DNA of 64,000 nt. It comes from Bradyrhizobium sp. dw_411. GTDB lineage: Bacteria; Pseudomonadota; Alphaproteobacteria; Rhizobiales; Xanthobacteraceae. The DNA lies in contig NZ_JAAVUY010000005.1 of the NCBI RefSeq assembly GCF_018449695.1, positions 62,001-126,000 of the forward strand. The letters are read 5' to 3'. Below are positions 43,710-53,348 of this stretch, in pieces. The position numbers and the translations under genes are program-made. The notes beneath the pieces are model-generated. The model had not been told where the DNA came from. It made no database searches and saw only the letters and a list, made by a program, of their open reading frames with translations. Within the stretch, counting starts at the first letter, position 1; each line of letters starts with the position of its first letter.

Positions 43710-44948
43710 TCACCGGCTTCGCTTCTCCAACCACTTCACCGCACCCCGCCCCGCCGCAGCCCCCGTCGCGAACGACGCCTGCAACAGATAGCCACCCGTC
43801 GGCGCTTCCCAATCGAGCATCTCGCCGGCCGCGAACACGCCGGGCAAGCGGCGAATCATGAAATCCGCATCGAGTTCATCAAAGGAAATGCCACCCGCGG
43901 TCGAAATCGCCCGCGCGATCGGCGCGATGCCGTTGAGTTCGACCGGCACCGCGTTGATCAATCCCGCTAGGCTTGTGGCCGAGAGCGACGGCAGCGAAAC
44001 ACCTGACGCGATCGCCGCCTCTTGAAGCAGGCCGATCCCAACCGGCGAAAGATGCGCAGTTTTGCGCAGCCAGTTGGAAAAGGATTGCTTGCCGCGCGGG
44101 GTCGACAAACGCGCCACCAGATCGCCGGTTTCGAGATCGGGCCGCAACGCGACGTGGAGCGTCGCTTTTCCCGAACGGATGATCGCTTCACGCAACTCCG
44201 CCGACAGCGCATAAATCCCGCCGCCCTCTATCCCGTTACGCGTGATCATGGCTTCGCCGCGCAGCTTGTGCGGGCCAAACGACAGTGCGATCCCTTTGAG
44301 CGGCTGGCCCTCGAAGCGGTTGCGGAAGATCTCGGACCAGGCGACGATGAAGCCGCTATTGGCCGGTCGTAGCGGCGAGATCGCCACGCTCTTGGCCGTG
44401 AGCGTATCGACCCAACCGCCGTCGGACCCGAGCCGCGACCAGCTCGCGCCGCCGAGCGCGAGTATAGTTGCCCCCGCCTCGACAATGCGCGGGCCATCAG
44501 ATGTCGTGAACACCAGCCGTCCGTCCTTGTCCCAGCCGGTCCAGCGACGGCGCAGCTCGAATTGCACGCCGAGCGCATCAAGCCGTCGCAACCATGCCCG
44601 CAATAGGGGCGACGCCTTGAAGGCTTGCGGGAAAACCCGGCCGCTGGAACCGACAAAAGTCGGCTGCCCCAATGCCTCGCTCCATTCGCGCAAGCTATCA
44701 GGCGGAAACGCCGTGATCACGGGAGCGAGTTTTGGCTGAGCTTGACCGTAGCGTTTGAGGAAGTCCGGTAGTGGTTCGCTGTGCGTGAGATTAAGCCCGC
44801 CACGCCCCGCCATCAGAAACTTGCGGCCAGCGGACGGCATCGCGTCGTAGACGGTGACCGCGGCGCCACCTTGCGCGGCGACTTCAGCCGCCATCAGCCC
44901 CGCCGGGCCGGCGCCGAGGATGGCAATGTTCGCTTGTGAACTCTTCAC
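43710..44948 (-). CDS. HI0933-type NAD(P)/FAD-dependent oxidoreductase
   Basis: The 412-residue flavoprotein has an N-terminal dinucleotide-binding motif (NIAILGAGPAGLMAAEVAAQ), RKFLMAGRGGLNLTHSEPL near residue 43, FPQAFKASPLLRAWLRRLDA, LALGGASWSRLGSDGGW near 165 and a C-terminal FAGEMLDWEAPTGGYLLQAS with TGAAAGRGA. This is the HI0933/TIGR03862-like group of FAD proteins of unknown reaction. An in-frame GTG at 44948 is preferred because the TTG upstream only adds three residues. A repeat adjoins each end. It lies before the valine catabolism cluster, but a functional link is not evident. Confidence 0.88.
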   Translation of the reverse strand: MKSSQANIAILGAGPAGLMAAEVAAQGGAAVTVYDAMPSAGRKFLMAGRGGLNLTHSEPLPDFLKRYGQAQPKLAPVITAFPPDSLREWSEALGQPTFVGSSGRVFPQAFKASPLLRAWLRRLDALGVQFELRRRWTGWDKDGRLVFTTSDGPRIVEAGATILALGGASWSRLGSDGGWVDTLTAKSVAISPLRPANSGFIVAWSEIFRNRFEGQPLKGIALSFGPHKLRGEAMITRNGIEGGGIYALSAELREAIIRSGKATLHVALRPDLETGDLVARLSTPRGKQSFSNWLRKTAHLSPVGIGLLQEAAIASGVSLPSLSATSLAGLINAVPVELNGIAPIARAISTAGGISFDELDADFMIRRLPGVFAAGEMLDWEAPTGGYLLQASFATGAAAGRGAVKWLEKRSR

Positions 44949-44982
44949 GGGGGGCAAGTCTCATTTCCTCTCAGCGTCGAAG

Positions 44983-45078
44983 GCCCTCATCCTTAGGAGC
45001 GGCTTCGCCGCGTCTCGAAGGATGGCAACAAGCTCCCATGGTTCGAGACGCGCGAAGACGCGCTCCTCACCATGAGGT
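44983..45078. repeat. Dispersed repeat, 'ctcatccttaggagc...ctcaccatgagg' family
   Basis: CCTCATCCTTAGGAGCGGCT and CGTCTCGAAGGATGGCAAC form one half, ATGGTTCGAGACGCGCGAAG and CGCTCCTCACCATGAGG the other; the halves are in the opposite order to 35163-35265. Confidence 0.8.
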
Positions 45079-45100
45079 CATCACCAGGCCCGTCTCGCTC

Positions 45101-46018
45101 CTACAACTTCACGCCCGCCCTTGCCGCCGCCTGCGCCACATACTTCTGGGTCTGCTGGAACGCCCCCTCCAGCGCCTTGGCGGTCGACATGTCGCTGATC
45201 TCGGCGAAATGCGCTGCGATCGCGTCAGGCGTCCAGTCGGCCTCGGCGAGGTTGATGCCTTCGGTTTCCAGTATCTTGATCACTGCGAACGAGCCCGCGC
45301 CGGCGCCCATGATGGTACGGGTCGGAGCATCTTCGCCCAAAAGATAGAGCACCGCCGGCGTGATCGATTCCGGTTTCATCAGCGCCAGCGCCTGCGGTGG
45401 CAGCAGTTCTTCCGTCATCCGGGTTGCCGCGGTCGGCGAGATCGTATTGACACGGATGTTGTTCTTGCGGCCCTCCTCGGCCAGCACATTCATCAGGCCG
45501 ATCATGCCGGACTTGGCCGCGCCGTAATTGGCCTGGCCGAAATTGCCGTAGAGACCCGACGATGAGGTGGTGACGACGATGCGGCCGTAATTGCGCGCGC
45601 GCATGCCATCCCACACCGCCTTGCAGCAGTAGAACGTGCCGGTGAGATGGACGTCCAACACCTTGGCGAAATCGGCGACCTCCATTTTGGCAAACGACTT
45701 GTCGCGCAGGATGCCGGCATTGGCGCAGAGCAGATCGACGCTGCCCCAGTCTTTGGTGGCGCGATCCACCATCGCCGTGACCTGCTCGAAATTGGAAACA
45801 TCGGCGCCATCGGCCATCGCAACGCCGCCGGCCTTCTTGATTTCCTCGACCACGCTTTCGGCCGGGGTCAACGAGCCGCCGGTGCCGTCGCGGGCGCCGC
45901 CGAAATCATTGACCACAACCTTGGCGCCGCGTGCCGCCAGCCCCAGCGCATGCGCCCGCCCCAGACCATTGCCCGCGCCGGTGACGATGGCGACGTGTCC
46001 GTCAAACCTGATTGTCAT
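45101..46018 (-). CDS. SDR family dehydrogenase, 3-hydroxyacyl-CoA dehydrogenase-like
   Basis: The 305-residue SDR has the motif VTGAGNGLGRAHALGLAARG, an NDFGGARDGTG segment characteristic of the peroxisomal multifunctional protein-2-like (HSD17B4) dehydrogenases, CANAGILRDKSF, catalytic Ser in TSSSGLYGN and YGAAKSG. A C-terminal extension of about 50 residues beyond the usual SDR length is present. Oxidation of a (3R)-hydroxyacyl-CoA is likely and fits the MaoC hydratase upstream. Start 46018 is MTIRFDGHVAIVTGAG; the longer frame to 46072 is repeat-derived. It is the last gene of the catabolic run. Confidence 0.9.
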   Translation of the reverse strand: MTIRFDGHVAIVTGAGNGLGRAHALGLAARGAKVVVNDFGGARDGTGGSLTPAESVVEEIKKAGGVAMADGADVSNFEQVTAMVDRATKDWGSVDLLCANAGILRDKSFAKMEVADFAKVLDVHLTGTFYCCKAVWDGMRARNYGRIVVTTSSSGLYGNFGQANYGAAKSGMIGLMNVLAEEGRKNNIRVNTISPTAATRMTEELLPPQALALMKPESITPAVLYLLGEDAPTRTIMGAGAGSFAVIKILETEGINLAEADWTPDAIAAHFAEISDMSTAKALEGAFQQTQKYVAQAAARAGVKL

Positions 46019-46045
46019 GATTACAATTCCCGGATTTTGTTGTCT

Positions 46046-46145
46046 CGTCATGCCCGGACTTGATCCGGGCATCCATCAAAAGAAAAATGGATGATGGATT
46101 ATTTTTGATCAGTGATGGATTGCCGGGTCAAGCCCGGCAATGACG
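46046..46145. repeat. Dispersed repeat, 'cgtcatgcccggacttgatccgggc' family
   Basis: CGTCATGCCCGGACTTGATC, GGGCATCCATC in the left arm and GATGGATTGCCGGGTCAAGC, CCGGCAATGACG in the right, with an AT-rich centre. It lies within the catabolic run between the MaoC and SDR genes and generates a misleading N-terminal frame for the SDR. Confidence 0.85.
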
Positions 46146-46153
46146 AATGACTT

Positions 46154-46633
46154 TTAGGAAAAATAAATCAAGCCGATCCAGTCGGCCACCAGCGCGGGCT
46201 TTTCCTCGCCCTCGATTTCCACGGTGACATTGGTGCGTGACTGCAGCTCGCTGGGCTTGCGCAACTTGGCTTCCATCAGGGTGAACCGTCCGCGCACGCG
46301 CCGACCGGCGCGCACCGGCGAGATGAAGCGCAGTTTATCGAAACCGTAATTGACCCCCATGGTCGTGCCTTCGATGACCGGCATCACCTCATAGGACATG
46401 ATGCTCATCAGCGACATCGTCAGAAACCCGTGCGCGATCGTCGAGCCGAACGCGGTTTCGCGTTTGGCTCGCTCGGGATCGACATGGATGAATTGATGAT
46501 CCTCGATCACATCGGCATAGACGTTGATCCGCTCCTGATCGACCATATGCCATGACGACACTCCGACCTCATGGCCGACCATGGCCTGATAAGCCTCAAG
46601 CGAGATCGGCGGCTTCTTCCAGACTTCATTCAT
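46154..46633 (-). CDS. MaoC family dehydratase
   Basis: The 159-residue hotdog-fold protein carries the (R)-specific enoyl-CoA hydratase signature: VYADVIEDHQFIHVDPERAK near residue 38 (catalytic Asp and His) and FGSTIAHGFLTMSLMSIMSY near 62, then YGFDKLRFISPVRAGRRVRG. It hydrates trans-2-enoyl-CoA to (3R)-hydroxyacyl-CoA, which would feed the HSD17B4-like SDR encoded after it. It begins four bases after the acyl-CoA synthetase gene ends, indicating an operon. The substrate chain is unknown. Confidence 0.92.
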   Translation of the reverse strand: MNEVWKKPPISLEAYQAMVGHEVGVSSWHMVDQERINVYADVIEDHQFIHVDPERAKRETAFGSTIAHGFLTMSLMSIMSYEVMPVIEGTTMGVNYGFDKLRFISPVRAGRRVRGRFTLMEAKLRKPSELQSRTNVTVEIEGEEKPALVADWIGLIYFS

Positions 46634-46636
46634 GCA

Positions 46637-48373
46637 CTAGCTCTCCGCCGATCCGGCTGATCTTATTTTCTGCAATTCCGGGAAATCCTCTTCGCGATGT
46701 TCCTGCCCGCGCAGTGCATCGTCGCGATTATTGTCGTGCTCGAGACGCCGCAATTGTACGCGGCGGATTTTTCCGGAAATCGTCTTCGGCAATTCCGTCA
46801 CCAGTTCGATCCGCCGGATGCGCTTGAACGGCGCCAACCGGACGTGCAAATGCCTGAAGATCGACAACGCGGTTTCCGGCGAACGCTCCGCGCCCGCCAC
46901 CAGCAGTACATAGGCCTTGGGGATCGCCAACCGGATCGGGTCGGGACTGGGAACCACCGCGGCCTCGGCGACCCACTCGTGTTCGAGCAGGATGCTTTCC
47001 AATTCAAATGGGCTGATGCGATAGTCCGATGATTTGAAGACGTCATCGGAACGGCCGACAAACGTCAGATACCCCTCGTCGTCGGCGAATACCACGTCGC
47101 CGCTGCGATAGAGATCGCCGTCGGCGCCGCTCAGGCTGCCGTCGTCGCCCTGATAGCCCTGCATCAGGCCCGCGGGCCGCGCATCGCCCAGCACCAGGCT
47201 GACCTCGCCCTCCCTGGTTGGCTGCCCGTCGCTGTCGGTGATCCGCACGCGGTATCCGGGCAGCGGACGGCCCATCGAGCCGATCTTCACTTTCTGGCCA
47301 GGCGAATTTCCCGCCAGCGCCGTGGTTTCGGTCTGGCCATAGCCGTCGCGGATCGTCAGCCCCCACGCCGTGCGAACCTGATCGATCACTTCAGGATTGA
47401 GCGGCTCACCGGCGCCGCAGACCTCGCGCAGCGATACTTTGAACGTCGCGAGCTTCTCCTGGATGAACAGCCGCCATACCGTCGGCGGCGCGCACAGCGT
47501 GGTGACGCCACATCGGCCGATGGTCGCGAGCAATCCCTTGGCGTCGAAGCGCGGCTGATTGACCACGAATACCGTGGCGCCGGCATTCCACGGCGCGAAA
47601 AAGCAGCTCCAGGCATGCTTGGCCCAGCCCGGCGAGGAAATGTTCAGATGGACATCGCCCGGCTGCAACCCGAGCCAGTACATTGTCGACAATCCACCGA
47701 CGGGATAGCTGCGCTGGCTGTGCCGCACCAGTTTTGGTTTTGCTGTCGTGCCCGACGTGAAATACAGCAGCATGGGATCTTCCGCCCCGGTCGGACCATC
47801 CGGCGTAAAGGCTTCCGGAAATTCCGCGGCCTGCTCATAGGCCAGCCAGCCCCCAGGCTTCGACGATGCATTGACAACGATACGGACGAGATCGTCGCCA
47901 CCGAGCCCGGCCAATTTGGCGATCTGATCCTGTGCCGCCACGACAACCCTGGCGCGGCCGCGATCGAGCCGGTCGTACAGCTCATCCGGCGTCAACAGCG
48001 TGGTCGCGGGGATCACCACCACCCCGAGCTTCATCGCCGCCAGCATGGTTTCCCACAATGGAATGACGTTGCCGAGCAATAACAGCAGATGATCGCCGCG
48101 CTTCAGTCCCTGCGCGCGCAGAAAATTCGCGACCTGATTGGACCGGCTGGACAATGCTGCAAAAGACAATTTTGTCTCGCGGTTGCCGCCGGCATCGACA
48201 ATCCAGAGCGCCGGACGATCCCTGCTGTCGGCGTTGCGCGCCAGTTCCGCGTCGAACCAGTCCAGCGCCCAGTTGAACGGGACGGGATCGGGCCAACGGA
48301 AGTCCGCGACAGCCTTGTCGTAATCCGTCCGATGCCGGAGCAGGAATTCGCGCGCTTCCTGGAAACTTGTCAT
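46637..48373 (-). CDS. AMP-forming acyl-CoA synthetase (ACSM-like)
   Basis: The 578-residue enzyme is an adenylate-forming acid-CoA ligase: P-loop-like YFTSGTTAKPKLVRHSQRSY near residue 205, APPTVWRLF, GYGQTETTALAG near 340, DLYRSGDVVFADDEGY near 415, and the C-terminal Lys motif KTISGKIRR near 535. Overall pattern matches medium-chain/aryl ACSM-type synthetases (SSPGWAKHAWSCFFAPWNAG). It activates a carboxylic acid to its CoA thioester. It starts 9 bases after the mmsB stop and is followed by a MaoC hydratase, in line with a carboxylic acid degradation branch. The exact acid is unknown. Confidence 0.92.
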   Translation of the reverse strand: MTSFQEAREFLLRHRTDYDKAVADFRWPDPVPFNWALDWFDAELARNADSRDRPALWIVDAGGNRETKLSFAALSSRSNQVANFLRAQGLKRGDHLLLLLGNVIPLWETMLAAMKLGVVVIPATTLLTPDELYDRLDRGRARVVVAAQDQIAKLAGLGGDDLVRIVVNASSKPGGWLAYEQAAEFPEAFTPDGPTGAEDPMLLYFTSGTTAKPKLVRHSQRSYPVGGLSTMYWLGLQPGDVHLNISSPGWAKHAWSCFFAPWNAGATVFVVNQPRFDAKGLLATIGRCGVTTLCAPPTVWRLFIQEKLATFKVSLREVCGAGEPLNPEVIDQVRTAWGLTIRDGYGQTETTALAGNSPGQKVKIGSMGRPLPGYRVRITDSDGQPTREGEVSLVLGDARPAGLMQGYQGDDGSLSGADGDLYRSGDVVFADDEGYLTFVGRSDDVFKSSDYRISPFELESILLEHEWVAEAAVVPSPDPIRLAIPKAYVLLVAGAERSPETALSIFRHLHVRLAPFKRIRRIELVTELPKTISGKIRRVQLRRLEHDNNRDDALRGQEHREEDFPELQKIRSAGSAES

Positions 48374-48382
48374 CGGCGTTGG

Positions 48383-49270
48383 TTATTTCCCCGCGAGGTC
48401 ACGGACATGCTGGATGATCCCGGAGAAATCGACGCCGCCATGTCCGGCTGCGTCGAATGCCTTGTAGATTTCCTGCGCATGCTTACCGAGTGGCGTTGCC
48501 GCGCCGGCGGCCTTGGCCGCGTCCTGCGCCAGCGTGAGATCCTTCACCATCAGCGCTGACGCAAAGCCCGGCTTGTATTCGTTGTTGGCCGGCGATGTCG
48601 GCACCGGGCCCGGCACCGGGCAATAGGTCGTCAGCGACCAGCATTGCCCTGATGAAGTCGAGGCCACATCAAAAAGGGCCTGATGCGACAGCCCCAATTT
48701 TTCGGCAAGCGTAAAGGCCTCGCTGACCGCGATCATGGAAATGCCGAGGATCATGTTGTTGCAAATCTTGGCCGCCTGCCCCGCGCCGGCGCCGCCGCAA
48801 TGCACGATCTTCTTGCCCATGTTTTCCAACACCGGCTTCGCCGCCGCAAACGCCTTTGCCTCGCCGCCCGCCATGAAGGTCAGCGTCGCGCCCTTGGCGC
48901 CGCCGGTACCGCCGGACACCGGCGCATCGACCGACGCAATATTATGTTTCGCGGCCAGACCATGCGCCTGCACCGCGCTTTCGACATCGATGGTCGAGCA
49001 ATCGATGATCAGCGCGCCTTTTGTCATGGCGGGCAAGATCTCGTTCCAGACCGACAGCACATGCTTGCCCGCCGGCAACATGGTGATGACGACATCATTG
49101 CCCTTGACGGCGGCCACCGAACTATCAGCTATCCCGGCTCCGTCGGCCTGCGCCTGATTGCGCGCGGCGCCGGCCAGATCGAACGCGACCACCTTGTGGC
49201 CGGCCCTGACCAGATTGGCCGCCATCGGGCCACCCATATTGCCGAGACCGATGAATGCGATGTTGGCCAT
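48383..49270 (-). CDS. mmsB: 3-hydroxyisobutyrate dehydrogenase
   Basis: MmsB oxidises 3-hydroxyisobutyrate to methylmalonate semialdehyde with NAD+ in valine catabolism. The 295-residue protein has the N-terminal Rossmann motif FIGLGNMGGPMAANLVRAGH, TMLPAGKHV, the substrate-site DAPVSGGTGGAKGATLTFMA near residue 120, and the catalytic Lys in GAGQAAKICNNMILG near 170, followed by the helical dimerisation domain. Length is normal. A GGAGGA ribosome binding site precedes the ATG. It sits in order after the HIBCH gene, 38 bases away, which strongly supports the pathway assignment. Confidence 0.95.
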   Translation of the reverse strand: MANIAFIGLGNMGGPMAANLVRAGHKVVAFDLAGAARNQAQADGAGIADSSVAAVKGNDVVITMLPAGKHVLSVWNEILPAMTKGALIIDCSTIDVESAVQAHGLAAKHNIASVDAPVSGGTGGAKGATLTFMAGGEAKAFAAAKPVLENMGKKIVHCGGAGAGQAAKICNNMILGISMIAVSEAFTLAEKLGLSHQALFDVASTSSGQCWSLTTYCPVPGPVPTSPANNEYKPGFASALMVKDLTLAQDAAKAAGAATPLGKHAQEIYKAFDAAGHGGVDFSGIIQHVRDLAGK

Positions 49271-49308
49271 CTCTAACTTCCTCCGCTCAGGCGTTTCTGT
49301 TTTGTTGT

Positions 49309-50391
49309 TTATTCAAATACGAGTTCGTCGGCGCCGACCGTCGCGAGATAAGGCGCCAGCATCGCAGGTGTCACATCCTCAATCCGCGGCGGCGACCAGC
49401 GGGGATTGCGATCCTTGTCGATCACGGCCGCGCGCACGCCCTCGCGAAAATCGTCGCTCCGGAACACTTCCAATGCGGCACGATATTCCCGCACCAGGCA
49501 TTGTTCCAGCGAAGACGATGAGCGCGCCAGCCGCAACAGTTTCAGGGTCACAACCATGCCGCGGGGCGATTTCTCGTTCAGCGTTTTCAGCGTCGCCAGC
49601 GCCAGTTCCGAACCGTCGCGCTGCAAAGATGCGAAGATATCTTCCATCCGGTCGCCGGCGAACCAGCCGTCGATCCTCGCCTGCATCGCGGCGACGGGAC
49701 CTAAAGTCTCGCTGGTCGAAAAGCCCTTGATGAGCGTTCCCACCTCTCCTGAGGTTGTGCCGGGTTGGATTTTGGTGAGAACTTCGCGCAAGGCCGGAAG
49801 CCGGCTTGAAGGCACAACGGCGTCGGCGAATTTGGCGTAGATCGCATCCGGGCCATTCATGGTCTGGCCGGTCAATCCGAAATAAGTCCCGACCTCGCCG
49901 GGCGAGCGCGACAATAGCCAGGTGCCGCCGACATCCGGAAAGAAGCCGAGACCGACTTCGGGCATCGCCAACTTTGTCCGCTCGGTGACGACGCGGTGCG
50001 CGCTGTGCGCGGACAGGCCGACGCCGCCGCCCATCACCAGCCCGTCCATGAACGCGACATAGGGTTTGGGATATTTCGCGATGCGCGCATTCACGATGTA
50101 TTCCTGGCGCCAGAACATCTTGCCAAGATCGCCACCGGCGCGCGAGCTCTCATAAAGGCCGCGAATATCGCCACCGGCGCATAGACCGCGCTCACCCGCT
50201 CCTTCCAGCACCACCACCGCGATCGCAGGATCGGATTCAAATTGATCCAGCGCCGCGTCGATGCTGATGGACATTTCCAGCGTCAGCGCGTTGAGCGCCT
50301 TCGGCCGGTTCAGCCTGATGATGCCGGCCGACCCTTCGCGCCGGACGATCAGATCGCCTTCGGTGTCCACGACCGCGGCCGGCGCCGTCAT
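49309..50391 (-). CDS. 3-hydroxyisobutyryl-CoA hydrolase (enoyl-CoA hydratase/isomerase fold)
   Basis: The 360-residue protein has a crotonase fold with the extra length of HIBCH enzymes: [16 protein letters not shown] near residue 29, [18 protein letters not shown] near 68 (oxyanion hole), [18 protein letters not shown] near 117, [20 protein letters not shown] near 138 with the catalytic Glu, and the characteristic C-terminal [20 protein letters not shown]. It releases free 3-hydroxyisobutyrate. Its ATG overlaps the stop of the acyl-CoA dehydrogenase by four bases, so the two are coupled. The neighbours make the hydrolase call firm. Confidence 0.94.
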   Translation of the reverse strand: MTAPAAVVDTEGDLIVRREGSAGIIRLNRPKALNALTLEMSISIDAALDQFESDPAIAVVVLEGAGERGLCAGGDIRGLYESSRAGGDLGKMFWRQEYIVNARIAKYPKPYVAFMDGLVMGGGVGLSAHSAHRVVTERTKLAMPEVGLGFFPDVGGTWLLSRSPGEVGTYFGLTGQTMNGPDAIYAKFADAVVPSSRLPALREVLTKIQPGTTSGEVGTLIKGFSTSETLGPVAAMQARIDGWFAGDRMEDIFASLQRDGSELALATLKTLNEKSPRGMVVTLKLLRLARSSSSLEQCLVREYRAALEVFRSDDFREGVRAAVIDKDRNPRWSPPRIEDVTPAMLAPYLATVGADELVFE

Positions 50392-51533
50392 CGAGCGCCC
50401 TCGATCAGCTTGCGCGACACAATCAGCCGCATGATTTCGTTGGTGCCTTCGAGGATCTGGTGCACGCGCAGATCGCGCACGATCTTTTCGATGCCGTATT
50501 CGCTGAGATAGCCGTAACCGCCATGCAATTGCAGCGCCTGGTTGGCGACCTCAAAACCCACATCGGTGCCGAAGCGCTTGGCCATCGCGCATAACATTGT
50601 CGCGTCGGCATCCTTGCGATCGAGCGCCGCCGCGGCACGCCACACAAAGGTGCGCGCCGCCTCGAGTTCCGTCGCCATGTCGGCCAGCCGGAACTGCAGC
50701 GCCTGGAATTCGTCGAGGCGCTTACCAAACGCCTTGCGCTCTCTCATATAGGCCAGCGACTTGTCGAGCGCGGATTGCGCGCCGCCGAGCGAACAGGCCG
50801 CGATGTTGATGCGGCCGCCGTCGAGCCCGGCCATCGCAATCTTAAAGCCGATACCCTCGTCGCCGAGCCGGTTTGCGACCGGCACGCGCGCATTCTCGAA
50901 GATCACCGCGCGGGTCGGCTGCGCGTTCCAGCCCATCTTGCGCTCGTTGGCGCCGAGCGAAAGCCCCGGCGTATCGCCCTCGATTACCAATGTCGAGATA
51001 CCGCCCGGCCCGTTATCGCCGGTGCGAACCATTACGACATAAATGTCGCCGCCACCCGCGCCGGAAATGAACTGCTTCTGACCGTTGAGGACATAATGGT
51101 CGCCGTCACGCACCGCGCGGGTGCGCAGCGCCGCGGCGTCCGAACCAGAGCCCGGTTCGGTCAGGCAGTAGCTCGCCAGCAATTCCATGGTGCAGAGCTT
51201 TGGCAACCATTTCTGGCGCTGCGCCTCGCTGCCGAAGGCGTCGATCATCCACGCCGACATGTTGTGGATCGAGATGAACGCCGACACCGTCGGGCAGCCC
51301 TGCGCCAGCGCCTCGAAGATCAGCGCCGCATCGAACCGCGTCAGCGCGGAGCCGCCGACATCGTCGCGGATATAGACCCCGCCGATGCCGAGCTTGGCCG
51401 CTTCGCGCATCACATCGACCGGAAAATGCTTTTCCTCATCCCAGCGTATCGCATGCGGCGCGATTTTTTCCGCCGCGAAATCCCGCGCCATATCGCGAAC
51501 AGCAATCTGGTCCTCGTTGAGAGCGAATTGCAT
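50388..51533 (-). CDS. Acyl-CoA dehydrogenase, probable isobutyryl-CoA dehydrogenase
   Basis: The 381-residue flavoenzyme belongs to the acyl-CoA dehydrogenase family: [20 protein letters not shown] near residue 127, [18 protein letters not shown] near 152, [20 protein letters not shown] near 268, [20 protein letters not shown] near 335 and [14 protein letters not shown] near 362 with the catalytic Glu. In this operon, between mmsA and the HIBCH gene, isobutyryl-CoA oxidation to methacrylyl-CoA is the logical role, though other branched substrates are possible. Start 51533 is ATG; the preceding codon is TTG. Confidence 0.94.
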   Translation of the reverse strand: MQFALNEDQIAVRDMARDFAAEKIAPHAIRWDEEKHFPVDVMREAAKLGIGGVYIRDDVGGSALTRFDAALIFEALAQGCPTVSAFISIHNMSAWMIDAFGSEAQRQKWLPKLCTMELLASYCLTEPGSGSDAAALRTRAVRDGDHYVLNGQKQFISGAGGGDIYVVMVRTGDNGPGGISTLVIEGDTPGLSLGANERKMGWNAQPTRAVIFENARVPVANRLGDEGIGFKIAMAGLDGGRINIAACSLGGAQSALDKSLAYMRERKAFGKRLDEFQALQFRLADMATELEAARTFVWRAAAALDRKDADATMLCAMAKRFGTDVGFEVANQALQLHGGYGYLSEYGIEKIVRDLRVHQILEGTNEIMRLIVSRKLIEGAR

Positions 51534-51566
51534 CAAAAAGCCGCCAATGGATCAATCACTATCCTC

Positions 51567-51647
51567 CGTCATTGCGAGGAGCGAAGCGACGAAGCAATCC
51601 ATCGAACGGCATTAAGGATGGGTTGCTTCGCTGCGCTCGCAATGACG
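51567..51647. repeat. Dispersed palindromic repeat, 'cgtcattgcgaggagcg' family
   Basis: CGTCATTGCGAGGAGCGAAG, GAAGCAATCCATCG in the left arm and TTGCTTCGCTGCGCTCGCAA, TGACG in the right. It separates mmsA from the acyl-CoA dehydrogenase gene inside the presumed operon and could set differential expression. Confidence 0.85.
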
Positions 51648-51675
51648 GCTCTAAGCCTGCGCTAATTGACGAGCG

Positions 51676-53172
51676 TCAATTCATCGTCGGAATCGAGAAC
51701 TCCGCGCCTTCCTTGACGCCGGACGGCCAGCGCGCCGTCACGGTCTTGGTCTTGGTGTAGAAGCGGATCGAATCCGGACCATGCTGGTTGAGATCGCCGA
51801 AGCCGGACTTCTTCCAGCCACCGAAGGTGTAATAGGCGATCGGCACCGGGATCGGCACGTTGATGCCGACCATGCCGACATTGACCTTGGCGGCAAAATC
51901 GCGCGCGGCGTCGCCGTCGCGGGTGAAGATCGCAACGCCGTTGCCGTAGTCATGATCCGACGGCAGCGCCAGCGCTTCCTTGTAGTCGTTGGCGCGCACC
52001 ACCGAGAGCACGGGACCAAAAATCTCTTCCTTGTAAATCCGCATGTCCTTGGTGACGTTGTCGAACAGACAACCGCCCATGTAAAAACCCTTTTCATAGC
52101 CCTGCATCTTGAAGCCGCGGCCATCGACCGCGAGCTTGGCGCCTTCCTTGATGCCGATCTCGACATAATCCTTGACGCGCTCGAGCGCAGCCTTGGTCAC
52201 CAGCGGACCGTAATCCGCCGAGGGATCGATTGAGGTGCCGATCTTCAAGCTCTCGACGCGCGGGATCAGTTTTTCCATCAGGCGGTCGGCGGTGGTCTTG
52301 CCCACGGGCACCGCGACGGAGATCGCCATGCAGCGCTCGCCAGCCGAACCGTAACCCGCGCCGATCAGCGCATCGACGGTCTGGTCCATGTCGGCGTCCG
52401 GCATCACGATGGCGTGGTTCTTGGCGCCGCCGAAGCACTGCGCACGCTTGCCGGTGGCGGCCGCACGTTCATAGATATATTGCGCGATCGGCGAGGAGCC
52501 GACAAAGCCCACGGCGCTGATATCGGGATCGTCGAGGATGGCGTCGACCGCCTCCTTGTCGCCATTGACGACATTGAGGATGCCCGGCGGCAGCCCCGCT
52601 TCGATCATGAGCGCCGCCAGCGCCATCGGCACACCGGGATCGCGCTCCGATGGCTTGAGAATGAAGGCATTGCCGCAGGCAATCGCGGGCGCACACTTCC
52701 ACAGCGGGATCATCGCCGGGAAATTGAACGGCGTGATGCCAGCGACGACGCCCAGGGGTTGCCGCATCGAATAGATGTCGATGCCGGGGCCGGCGCCCTC
52801 GGTGTATTCGCCCTTCATCAGGTGCGGAATGCCGCAGGCGAATTCCACCACTTCGAGGCCGCGCTGGATATCGCCGCGAGCATCGGGAACGGTCTTGCCG
52901 TGTTCGCGCGCCAGCAACTCGGCCAGCTTGTCGTAATCGCGCTGCGCCAGTTCGAGGAACTTCATCATCACACGGGCGCGGCGTTGCGGGTTGGTCGCGC
53001 CCCACTCCGGCTGCGCCGCCTTGGCGTTCTCGACCGCGGCGCGCAATTCGGCCTTGGAGGCCAGCGCGACCTGCGCCTGAACGTCGCCGGTCATCGGCTC
53101 AAACACGTCCGCAAACTTGCCGGATGTGCCCTTGACCTCGCGGCCGCCGATAAAATGTCCGATTGTACGCAT
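51676..53172 (-). CDS. mmsA: CoA-acylating methylmalonate-semialdehyde dehydrogenase
   Basis: MmsA converts methylmalonate semialdehyde plus CoA and NAD+ to propionyl-CoA and CO2, the end of the valine pathway. The 498-residue aldehyde dehydrogenase shows GITPFNFPAMIPLWKCAPAI near residue 140, FVGSSPIAQYIYERAAATGK near 225, CFGGAKNHAIVMPDAD and the catalytic Cys in AGYGSAGERCMAISVAVPVG near 285. The HFIGGREVKGTSG start and GGWKKSGFGDLNQHG end are typical of the CoA-acylating type. GGAGGA precedes ATG 53172. A 7-bp hairpin (51664-51681) spans its stop codon. Confidence 0.97.
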   Translation of the reverse strand: MRTIGHFIGGREVKGTSGKFADVFEPMTGDVQAQVALASKAELRAAVENAKAAQPEWGATNPQRRARVMMKFLELAQRDYDKLAELLAREHGKTVPDARGDIQRGLEVVEFACGIPHLMKGEYTEGAGPGIDIYSMRQPLGVVAGITPFNFPAMIPLWKCAPAIACGNAFILKPSERDPGVPMALAALMIEAGLPPGILNVVNGDKEAVDAILDDPDISAVGFVGSSPIAQYIYERAAATGKRAQCFGGAKNHAIVMPDADMDQTVDALIGAGYGSAGERCMAISVAVPVGKTTADRLMEKLIPRVESLKIGTSIDPSADYGPLVTKAALERVKDYVEIGIKEGAKLAVDGRGFKMQGYEKGFYMGGCLFDNVTKDMRIYKEEIFGPVLSVVRANDYKEALALPSDHDYGNGVAIFTRDGDAARDFAAKVNVGMVGINVPIPVPIAYYTFGGWKKSGFGDLNQHGPDSIRFYTKTKTVTARWPSGVKEGAEFSIPTMN

Positions 53173-53348
53173 TCGTTCCTCCAAGAGCTCTGCACGTGCC
53201 GATTTGAGCGGCATCTTGCAGTCTTTACAGCGTTTGGAAAGGTTTTTCAGCGCGCGGCGGATTTGCGAAAATGCGGCCTTTGCGGCGTTTCCGGCGCTCT
53301 ACGACCAACGTCGAATGCGGTGGGTCCGCGCGCCGAGTATTGTGGCGC

